From Asterias amurensis (taxonomy: Eukaryota > Echinodermata > Asteroidea > Forcipulatida > Asteriidae): 64,000 bases of DNA. The notes under the pieces are model-generated. The model was not told where the DNA came from and made no database searches. It saw nothing but the letters and a program-made list of their open reading frames with translations. This document shows, one piece after another, positions 12,401 to 24,400 of this stretch (positions are counted from its first letter, which is position 1; every line of letters starts with the position of its first letter). A program made the position numbers and the translations under genes. The stretch lies in NCBI RefSeq assembly GCF_032118995.1, contig NC_092649.1:21559332-21623331 (forward strand). The letters are read 5' to 3'.

Positions 12401-15400
12401 AAGAGTGCCCTCTCTTGGTGATTGGCAGATAGTCTAAAGTTTCCCATTGTCGACTACAACATTAGCCGCGAGGAATGTTTAATTCTCAAGATGCATTGTG
12501 GCGAAGTTTGTCGCAAGAGCAATATGGTAAAATTCAAGCTGAAAGGATTGAAGGATTGTGTCACTGATGTCTGATTGTGGTTTGTAAGTTAATAATGCTG
12601 TTGTTAACAGTCCCGAGGGACACTATTTGTGTAGTAGTCGTGGCAGGTTGATTAACCGAGTAGTTGATTAACAGTTTTTTTTTAATCATGAGCAGCTGAT
12701 GAGAATGAATTTACTAAACCCGTATCTTGCTTGGCGTTTTGATGATGTAATCTACACGTTAATGAAGTCTCTTTAGGCATGGTCTGTGATCATCAGGGCC
12801 CAATTTCATAGAGCTGTTAAGCACACAAATTTGCTTAGCATGACATTTCTGCCTCAATAAAACCAGGATTACCAACTATATTCCCACCTGATTTTCAATA
12901 TAGGCAAACAACGGCGGAATACCAGTAACAAGCAATACACAACAAATGGAAATTTGGTTGGTAATCCTATTTTTACAGTATCAAGGAAGAATTTTCATGC
13001 TTTATAAGCAAATTTGTGTGCTTAGCAGCTCTATAAAATTTGGCCTAGGTCTTAGATTGTCTGTCTCTGTCTCAGATTTCTAGGACTGAACGGTTCTGGT
13101 CTGGTGTCAGTCTCTATGGTGGATATTGACTGCATATATCCCTGTTTAACCAGTACTCAATTGTTTTATAGGCAGTGTCATGTTTCATGGAGTTACTGTT
13201 TGGGAAACCAGGACATATATTATGTATGCAGACCTATTACATACACTGCTCACTGTGTGTTATTTAATATCAACAACGAGGCTGTTGCATTCAGTTCATG
13301 GCATCTGCAATTAATGAGCTATGATGTCATCATGATGTTAGTAGAAGAGCGTCTGTATTAAACATCCTACACTGGTTGCACTGGCCAATTTGAATGCACC
13401 CCTTTCTTTTCATTTTACAGCAAATTCAAACACCCTTTTCCAAGCTTTGTCTCAAACTTTGTGGTCAAAGCACATATCTTTTGATTTTTTGTAGTGGAAG
13501 TATAAGTGAAAGTGTTTCTTTTGAATAGACCGATCCATTAGGCTCCGCCCACGGCGCATGTGTGAGCAAGAACACGTGAGCCTCTCCATTGCCATTCTTC
13601 ACAAATCTGGTGTGCGCTCCAAGCATACGTGCACGTATGTCAGACTTTATTTGTTGGACTTTTGGTTGCGCATTGGGTTGTGATTGGTCAACATGCAATG
13701 GGGTAGAGCTCAATGAATCGGTGATTGGTCAACATGCAATGGGGGTAGAGCTCAATGGATCGGTGATTGGTCAACATGCAATGGGGTAGAGCTCAATGGA
13801 TCGGTGATTGGTCAACATGCAATGGGGTAGAGCTCAATGGATCGGTGATTGGTCAACATGCATTGGGGGTAGAGCTCAATGGATCGGTGATTGGTCAACA
13901 TGCAATGGGGTAGAGCTCAATGGATCGGTGATTGGTCAACATGCAATGGGGTAGAGCTCAATGGATCGGTGATTGGTCAACATGCAATGGGGTAGAGCTC
14001 AATGGATCGGTGATTGGTCAACATGCAATGGGGTAGAGCTCAATGGATCGGTGATTGGTCAACATGCATTGGGGTAGAGCTCAATGGATCGGTGATTGGT
14101 CAACATGCAATGGGGTAGAGCTCAATGGATCGGTGATTGGTCAACATGCAATGGGGTAGAGCTCAATGGATCGGTGATTGGTCAACATGCAATGGGGTAG
14201 AGCTCAATGGATCGGTGATTGGTCAACATGCAATGGGGTAGAGCTCAATGGATCGGTGATTGGTCAACATGCAATGGGGTAGAGCTCAATGGATCGGTGA
14301 TTGGTCAACATGCAATGGGGTAGAGCTCAATGGATCGGTGATTGGTCAACATGCATTTGGGTAGAGCTCAATGGATCGGTGATTGGTCAACATGCAATGG
14401 GGTAGAGCTCAATGGATCGGTGATTGGTCAACATGCAATGGGGTAGAGCTCAATGGATCGGTGATTGGTCAACATGCATTGGGGTAGAGCTCAATGGATC
14501 GGTGATTGGTCAACATGCAATGGGGTAGAGCTCAATGGATCGGTGATTGGTCAACATGCAATGGGGTAGAGCTCAATGGATCGGTGATTGGTCAACATGC
14601 ATTGGGGTAGAGCTCAATGGATCGGTGATTGGTCAACATGCAATGGGGTAGAGCTCAATGGATCGGTGATTGGTCAACATGCAATGGGGTAGAGCTCAAT
14701 GGATCGGTGATTGGTCAACATGCAATGGGGTAGAGCTCAATGGATCGGTGATTGGTCAACATGCAATGGGGTAGAGCTCAATGGATCGGTGATTGGTCAA
14801 CATGCAATGGGGTAGAGCTCAATGGATCGGTGATTGGTCAACATGCAATGGGGTAGAGCTCAATGGATCGGTGATTGGTCAACATGCATTTGGGTAGAGC
14901 TCAATGGATCGGTGATTGGTCAACATGCAATGGGGTAGAGCTCAATGGATCGGTGATTGGTCAACATGCAATGGGGTAGAGCTCAATGGATCGGTGATTG
15001 GTCAACATGCATTGGGGTAGAGCTCAATGGATCGGTGATTGGTCAACATGCATTGGGGTAGAGCTCAATGGATCGGTCTATTGTACGCACACTTTACCTT
15101 CAAGCACTTGGACATTTTATTGGACATTGTGGTGAAAATAAAGTGCCATCAGTTGTTCATTCAAGTATAGATGGATGAGTACAGGCAAGTTAATATTGAC
15201 ATCCCCTATTTAACTGCTTTTTGAATGGGTAAATGTAATATTTCAGTTGAAGAAAACAACTTGGCAACATCCTGATTGTACAACTTATTTTGTTTTCTAA
15301 CCCTAGCTCAGTGTTTCAATGTGCTGACTCCAAAGCATCTCAATATCTATGTATGGTGATCCAGATGAGCCTTCAAGACATTCCAGTTTCAGACACAAAA

Positions 15401-18400
15401 CAGCTTTGGACGTGTGATGATGGGTATCAATTAATAGAAGCTATACTGACACTAAGTGAGAAAGAAACAGGGCAGGATTTCAGGTAAGGATTCAAACCTC
15501 TCATCTTGGTTATCAAGTTAATAACATTTCAGGTTACTTGTTCTTTATTAAAATACATCGAGAAGTGGTATTACAAAGCACAGCCCTCTGAGGAGGTAAT
15601 GTAGGATCATGTAACACTGTGAACTTCAACGACTACTGACATAGCAGTCTGCATGGCGTTTTATCAAAATAAGTCATCGCATTGTGTTGTGTTGCAATGC
15701 GTTGTCGACGTTTTCAAACATGGTTTATGGTTGAGGTGCATTGGTGTTCATTGCTAATTATCGCCATGATTCAGGGGTGCGTTGACAGGCGATGGAACAA
15801 CTGCCATTGTTAGGTAACCGAGTGTGGCTCATATTCATATTCATCTTAACTCATATTCATTCATACTTGTCCGCTGTGATCACATGATTACTACGTGCAG
15901 TATTCATTGACCGACAGTATAGCCCAGGAGTGTCTTTAGCCAGTTTCACGCAAGCTTTCTAAAACATGGTTGTTGGAATGAAATCACATTCCCGTTATAA
16001 AATCGCAAATTTGCATCATGTGAAATGAATCCGTGTGATGAAATCATCAGGGACCTGCGTAATAAACAGCCGGGATCAAGACCTTCAGAAATCACATCCC
16101 TCTTAGAATTGCCGAGATCACTTGTGTGAAACGACACACTGTGATTACCAAGGTCCTTGGTGATCGCACAACGATCACGCATGCACAAACCATGAAGTGT
16201 CCTGTCTTCATGCACAAACTTTTAAGCAGTTCACTTCATTACCTGGTGGAGAAAGGTCATTTGTTTATTCTAGGTTTCCAACAAAAATGTGTCGGCAGCA
16301 CAAACTGAACATTAGTTTATATTGCTTTTTGCTCAAAGGTTTTATGCTATATCCAAGAAGCTTTCTAGCTTTTCCATTTTGCAATTTCGGATACATTCAT
16401 CTTTGTAGTCTGGATGCTGAGAAGTCGCTTAAAGTCACCTGGAAGTGTTATTTTTTCTACAAAGAAAAGCTTTTGTCACCAAGATGTTTTGATGAGTTGA
16501 ATGTGAATAAACAGTTAACTAAGGTTCTAAAAAATTAGTTTTTATTTTATTTACAAATTTAAGAGTATGCCCCAACCCGAGACGTCAATCGAGGCGCGAT
16601 ATCTGAAGAGAAAATGTGTAGTCTGGCCCCATACACTACGTCTGGGTACCTGATCGGTATGAAGCCTACACAGACAGAACTACAGTCACGGAGCAGACTG
16701 CACGCACCACGGCTGCTGTGCAGACGGTCCACTCGGACTACCCTGCACGGTGAATCGCAAGCTAAAAACATGCCCTCAAAGTTCAAACTTACCCAAATTT
16801 TTCACGTTTGGCATATGCTCCTCTAGGTTCATCATGTCTTTCAGGTACCTTCTTTGACTTCCCACTCTGGAAAAGTTGTTGGGATGGCGTCATGTTTTAG
16901 AATAAACCTTTCTCTTCATGTCAAATGTGTGGTGTATTCCGGATTCGAAGCATGACGGCTCGAAGTATTCACTGCACATCGCTGAAAAAGACGTCGGACC
17001 GGACCACTACTGCTCTTGTCAGTCTGACTTTCGCGACCCACAACCACCCATACTTGGGATCTGCAGGAAACACATGCAACCTGACCCCATCTTCAGTTGT
17101 TTTACTGCATCAAGCAGCAATACATCTGGTCGGCACTGCCGAATTTTTTTCTTCGAAACGAACAAACTCACGCATTGGACCATAGATGTACATGAATTTT
17201 GCACGTGTGTTTACTCTATGCATGGCAGGCAAAGTCTGCCTCGATTGATGTCACAAAAGGGGTAGGGTCAGCCCCCCAAACAATTTTTTTTTTTTTAACA
17301 TATAAATCGTGACAAACAATTACTAAAAAAAAATGTTTTATTGTTCATAAGCATATACTCTTATGTTTGAAAGAAAAAAAAATCTATTTTCAGGTGACTT
17401 TAAAAAACATAAATGGGGCGCCAAGATAGTGATCCATGGTAACCTAATGCAATTACATTACACTGAATGGGACAGTGACAGAACACCAGCGAACTGATAA
17501 ACAACAAACAGTGTGATCTCACATATTATACAAGGGACGTCGGGGAACGCAATGTGTGTGAGATACCAATAGTGTCCACTGCCTTTAATAATAACAAAGT
17601 TATACTAAACATAAAGTTATACAGAAATAAATCTCCATTCTTGTACCTGTATGAAGATAATAGGAAAAATGATATGCCAGAATGTTTTCACGCACAACAG
17701 CACTACCACCCATCATGTCCACTGATTGGCTGATACTTTTGCGTGCGTAATAATATTTAAGGCGTGGCTGCTTAAGTCCCCTTTTGGCTTTAAGGCAGTG
17801 GACACTATTGATTATTACTCAAAATAATTATTAGCATAAAACCCTTTTGGTAACGAGTAATTGGGAAAGGTTGATAGTATAAAATATTGTGAGAAACGGC
17901 TCCCTCTGAAGTGACACAGTTTTCGAGAAAGAAGTAATTTTCCACGAATTTGAGTTCGAGACCTCAAGTTTAGAATTTGAGGTCTTGAAATCAAGCATCT
18001 AAAAGCTCGTGTGACGAGAGTGTTTTTTCTTTCATAGTAATCGCGCAACTCTGATGACCAATCAAGCTAAAATTTTCACAGGTTTGTTATTTTATGCATA
18101 TGTTGATATACACCAAGTGAGAAGACTGGTCTTTGACAATTACCAATAGTGTCCAGTGTCTTTAAAGGAACACGTTGCCTTGGATCGGTCGAGTTGGTCT
18201 TTGAAAAGAGTTTGTAACCGTTTTTTATAAAATGCATATGGGTAGAAAGATGTTGTAAAAGTAGAATACAATGATCCACACAAACATGCCTCGAAATTGC
18301 GTGGTTTTCCTTTTACCTCGTCGACTAACACGTCGGCCATTTATGGGGGTCAAAATTTTGACTCCTATAAATGGCCGACCATGTTAGTTCGCACAGTAGA

Positions 18401-21400
18401 AGGAAAACCACGCAATTTCGAGGCAAACTTGTGTGGATCATTGTATTCTACTTTTAAAACATCTTTCCAACCATATGCATTTTATAAAAAACGGTTACAA
18501 ACGCTTTTGTTTTGACCAACTCGTCCGATCCAAGGCAACGTGTTCCTTTAATCACAGAGTACAATGCTTCCTACGGTATAGAGCCACAGGCATGGTTGAC
18601 CGGCTAGTGCTCTGAAGCTCACGCTGAACTTTAATGGAACTGTAAATCACTTTTTCCATACCATTAGTTTGAAACTCCTGCAGAGGCTGATATACATACC
18701 AGAGTTCGTCCCATCAGTCTTTAGCCATTTGAGTCCATCATGTCAAGTCGTCTTACTTGATATCATAGCCGTGTATGTAACTCATGGGGAGACTCCCGAA
18801 CCATCCTATATGCAGCATGGCCAACCATCCTATATGCAGCATGGCCAACCATCCTATATGCAGCATGGCCAACCATCCTATATGCAGCACGGTCAACCAT
18901 CCTATATGCAGCACGGTCAACCATCCTATATGCAGCATGGCCAACCATCCTATATGCAGCATGGCCAACCATCCTATATGCAGCATGGCCAACCATCCTA
19001 TATGCAGCATGGCCAACCATCCTATATGCAGCATGGTCAACCGTCTATACCAATCTCTTATATGCTGTCGCTTGCTGAGGTATTTGAACATGAAGCAGAC
19101 ACTGTATTCAGTCTGGTCTCTGAGGAGCAGTGGTGTAATATCAAAGAACAAAAGGTATGTGCAGTATGCATTTGTAGTTGTCGTATTTGCATTGTCTTTG
19201 ATTTCTGTGTTTCTGTTGTTGATAGAGAGAACCATTTTAGCTCAGTTGATCATTTAGGACTGACATCAAAGGCACTAGACACTATTGGTTATTACTCAAA
19301 ATAACTATTTGCATACATGTAAAAACTTATTTGGTAACGAGCAAAAGAGAGCTGATAATAAAACATTGTGAGAAAGGGCTCCCTCTGAACTAACATAGTT
19401 TTTGAGAAAGAGGTAATTTGTCACTCAAATAATAAATTAATTCAGCTGAAGCCTTTTATTATGCATCTAGAAGCACACACATTCATGTAACAAGGTTGTT
19501 TTTCGTTCACTATTGTCTTGCAATTCGATGACAAATTGAGTCAAATTTTTCACATGTTTGTTATTTTATGCCTATCTCGGTATTCACAAAGTGGGAAGAC
19601 TGGTCTTTGACAATTACCAATAGTGTCCAGTGCCTTATCACAAGATGGAAAACAACACAGGCGGCAAAACCACATTAATACAGCTAGTAAAAGAGAGAAA
19701 GAGTGAGAGACATGAATAAAGTCAGAAAAAAGAAATGTTATAAAACATAAAAAACTATATCAATTATTAATAAATACCTTGGACGGTTTCAAGTCTCTGA
19801 TTGGTCAAAACCCGGTCACGTGTGGGAGTGTTAACGGTGGTTTAAAGACCGGCTTTGGAAAATAGCGAATAAGTGGCCACTAAATCAGCATACATTGTGT
19901 AAATCTTGCGCGTTGCACTGTATCGCACGCTTATTTATATCCCTGTTAGTTTCATTGCAACTTCGCGCACTTACGCGTATGTGCGCTGAAAATGTATCAA
20001 TTTTGAGTGCGCGCGTGTAACATGTGCGCGCGTATAAACTGACGCCGAGCTCATGCGCCCGTTTTAATGCACAAGGAACAGCTATCGTCCAATCATTTGC
20101 CTCCTTTGACCCCAGTGAAGGCGCTGAACAGATCATTATTTCAAAGAGTCACTGGTCTCAAAGATCAGTAATGTGATTAATGTGATTAACGCACGAAAGA
20201 GATGGGAACCATCCAAAGCTCAAATATGGCCCCTGAACATGTCTGGAAGTACCGCCAAAAGAAAAGTCACAAAATTTGGAAAATTTTAGCCGTTTAATTT
20301 GCTAAAAAAGGTATTTATTAATGGGAATAACAGTGTTCGTACCCGGTCTTCACTGCGTGGTAATGACCTTGGTTGGTGGCTGGCGCTGTTAATGGACCTC
20401 GCCTCCGGCTCGGTCCGTTAACAGCGCCAGCCACCAACCGGTCATTACCACGCAGTGAAGACCGGGTACTCGCACTGTTATTCCCCAATTACAAAATGTG
20501 AAAATGCACAACAAAACTAAATTCAGAAAAGCTACATACACATTGTTTGAAAAAAATGAGAACAAGAAAAAAGCTTAAACAGGGAAGAGGTGTGTTTTCA
20601 GAAGTTTTTTAATTGGTCTGTGTGTATTGCATGTAGAAGGATAAAACAGGGGCTTCAACTATTTAACAATGTTAGCATAGGTTATACAGTTGGGTAATTC
20701 TGTAGCCAGTGTATAACCAGGACTATAAACAGTGGCACCTTTCTACGGAAGAGAAGGCTTGTTACAGGAAATGAGTAGGTCAATCAAATCATAAGTAATT
20801 AATTATTAGTCTAGACCTTTATCGATTCTTGTTCACATATGAACTAATATGATTCAGCACTTTGTTGCCATGTAATGAGCCTTCAGTCTTAATTATTGAC
20901 AATACAACACAAGTATATAAATGTACATGTACAGGTGATGATTAACGCTATTGGCATTGCATACATGTACCTTGGCTGAGGCACTTAAAGTAAGAACAGA
21001 ATGACCCCCCTTTTACCAAACTCAGATTAAGAGATGAATCGGCAGTTTATAATATATTACAAAAACAAGTGATATTCATTCATTTCATATGTGTACAAGG
21101 ATATTACCCATCATTTATTCAGAAGCTACTTATTCCACACATGTTGAGTGCATTTATGGTCATGCATGTTTACAGTGAAAAGGATACCCTTAATTGTACA
21201 TTTAATTGATTTATTCTTGTACTGGATAAATGAAAGTATTGAGGATGTTATTGAGAAGTAAAGTCATACAAAGATATTTGATTTCTCCATTGCCTCAGCT
21301 AGCTCCTTGATTTGCTCACTTGCTACAAGTTAAACAGGCAACAACCATTGCTTCGTTCTTCGAATGGGACATTAAGCCGTTGGTCCCATGTGTTATTAAC

Positions 21401-24400
21401 ATATGTAAAAGAACCCTGTGCATTTATCGAAAAGAGAAGGGGGTCACCCCGGTGTTCCTGGTTTTTTTCTCATTATGTTTTGTAGCTTTGTTGTTTCTGT
21501 TTTGGGTTTTTCCCATTACATTGTTGCCTTGTTTTGTATTTTCTGTACATTGTACTGTTGAGGTAGAATAAATAATAATAAATAATATTAATACTAAATT
21601 TAAATCTATAGGGCCTACTCAGAGTTCATCACTGCAAAAACCTATCTTTCTGAAAGTTTATACTCAGCGCCTTGAGTACCTTGTTTGGGCTATATAAGGC
21701 TTTGATATTATTATATAAATGATTATTATTATTACTACACCTCATACATATTCATGACCAAAGTCGAGTTCTCATTGGTTCGTTCATCACCCACGTGCCA
21801 GGTGTTAATTTTGCTAATTAACAAGCGCGCACGTGAGTATTTACGCAATTGTGGTAAATGCGCATGACAAGTAATAGCTCCCCGGGAGCTGTTCTACTTG
21901 TCATGCGCACAACCATTGCGTGACGTCATCCCCAGGGGCTATTCTACTTGTCATGTGATGTACGTACGATTGTGGTACTGTTTTGTATACACGCTCACGA
22001 ACAGCGCTCTCTTAGCGACATCCAACACATGAACAAACTTATTATGTGCATTTTGTTTCACAGTCATGATTTTCTCTTGCTCAAAACTCATCATGTTCTG
22101 GTAACTGAATATGTATGAAGTATAGTAAAACAAATATTTATAACATGGTTTGTTTTTGGTGACTAGTCGATGAGCTCCCCTCGGTATTGTATTTGACAAA
22201 CTATTTCCCTTGGCTTCGTCTCGGGAACTAGTTTGTCAACTTCCAATACCTTGGGGAGCTAATATCGACTAGTCACCCTCAAACCGTGTTAGATTAGTAT
22301 ATCACTCTTCTTATAAACCAATGTTTTGTCAAAACATTTTCAGTGAATTATCTCTTAAAGGGAAGGTACATGTTTGGTAAATACTGAAAACAAATATTAA
22401 CTTAAAAAAAATGACTTGGTAACGAGTATTGGAGAGCTGTTGATAGTATAAAACATTGTGAAAAACGGCTCCCTCTGAAGTAGCATAGATTTTGAGAAAG
22501 AGGTTATTTCTAGTTAAAATATTAAAAGACTTCTAGCAAGATGTCTTTTATTCCTATCTGAAAGCACACAAATTCGTCCAACACGGTTGTTTTTCTTTCA
22601 TCATTTTCTCGCAACTTCGATGACTAATTGAGCCCAAATTCTCACAGGCTTGTTATTTTATGCATATGTTGGGATACAGCAAGTAAGATGAATGGTCTTT
22701 GATGACAATTACCAAACGTATTCAGTGCCTCTAATTACTTTGTCTTCATTTGCCTATCTTTTAGAAACCTGAGTTGGTAATGAAACTATTAAGTTTGTTA
22801 TGTGAAGCATCTTGTCAGCCTGCAGTCAGTAGCACACTGCTTCAAAGAATGTCTTTGCTAGAGTGCAGTCTTGGTAAGTAAATCATTGATTGGGTTTGGA
22901 CTTTTGTTTTGTTTGGTAACGTCACCGTACTTTTGCTCATTAAAATGTATTGCTCTTCAAAATGTGAGCATTTTAAGTTAAAACAGTGTTAGTGTAACAA
23001 TCACTACACATCTATAAAGTGAGTTAAAGAATTATTTTCCTTCATTCTATTTATGATATTTACTTCAGTTGCATCCAAGATATTCAGCATTATTCTCAGA
23101 CATAATAAGCAAACCCAATATGAGTTAAAAAAAAAAAAAAACACCAAAGCAAAATTAATGAATTTTTTTATAATTCAAACATTGTAACGTCTGAAAACTA
23201 ATAATCACATGTTAACTTACTAATAATCACATGTTAACTTACTAAATTCTTCTTATGGTATAGTAAATATAATTCTAATGATAAATACAGTGGACACTAT
23301 TGGTAAATCTCAAAGACTAGTCTTCACAGTTGTTGTGTCTTAACATATGCATAAAATAACAAACCTGTGAAAATTTGAGCTCAATCGGTCGTTGAAGTTG
23401 CAAGATAATAATGAAAAAAAAAACACCAATTATCACACAAAGTTGTGTGCTTTCTGATGCTTGATTTTGAGACCTCAAATTCTAAACTTGAGGTCTCAAA
23501 ATCAAATTTGGAAAAATTACTTCTTTCTCGAAATCTATGTCACTTAAGAGGGAGCTGTTTCTCACAATGTTCTATAATATCAACCTCTTCCCATTACTCG
23601 TAATCAAGAAAGGGTTTATGATGATAATTTTGTTTTGGAGTAATTACCAATAGTGTCCACTGCCTTTGAACAGTTTAGTCTAAAGATCATGTACTAAATG
23701 AAGCAAGAACATGAAAACCCATTCATAAATACCTAGGACAGTTTCTCCATTTTCATTGGTTGAGAGGACATCGCGTGGGGGTGTTTAAGCGGATGATATA
23801 AAAGATTTTCTATACCTCAAACAAATTCATTACCGAGAGTCGAGTTCTCATTGGTCCATTCATCAACACGTGCTAGGTGTTAATTTGGCTAATTACCTAG
23901 CCCGTACGTGAGTATTCACGCAAGTGGTCAATGCGCATGACAAGTAATAGCTCCCCGGGAGCCATTCTACTTGTCATGCGCATTACCATTGTGCAACATC
24001 ATCCCCGGGAGCTATTCTACTTGTCATGTGCTTTACGATCGTGGTACTGTTTTGTACACACGCCTGAACAGCCCTCTCTCTAGCGACATCCAACGACTAA
24101 TGAACAAACTTGGTGCATTTTATTTCACAGTCTTCATTTTCCCTTTCTCAAAACTCATGTTCCGTAACTGAATATGTATGAAGTATAGTAAAACAAATAT
24201 TACATGGTTTATTTCGGGTGACTAGTGGATGATCTCCCCTCGGTATTGACTGTCGACAAATTAGATCCCTCGGCTTCGCCTCGGGAACTAGTTTGTCAAC
24301 TTCCAATTCCTCTGGGAGCTAATATCGACTAGTCACCCTCAAACCATGTTATGTTTGTATAATAATGATTCACACAAAACATGCCTCAAAATGTACGCTT

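Noticed and set aside
13680..15079. CRISPR-like array
   Set aside because: Units are contiguous with no unique spacers, and the genome is clearly a spliced eukaryotic one.
16559..17265. Cluster of overlapping short open frames on both strands
   Set aside because: Coincides with an inverted-repeat element of higher GC content, which gives random open frames.
18753..19235. Minus-strand and other-frame open readings across the 24-bp array
   Set aside because: These are by-products of the same period-of-three effect; only the ataxin-10 frame is supported by flanking conserved exon sequence and silent variation.
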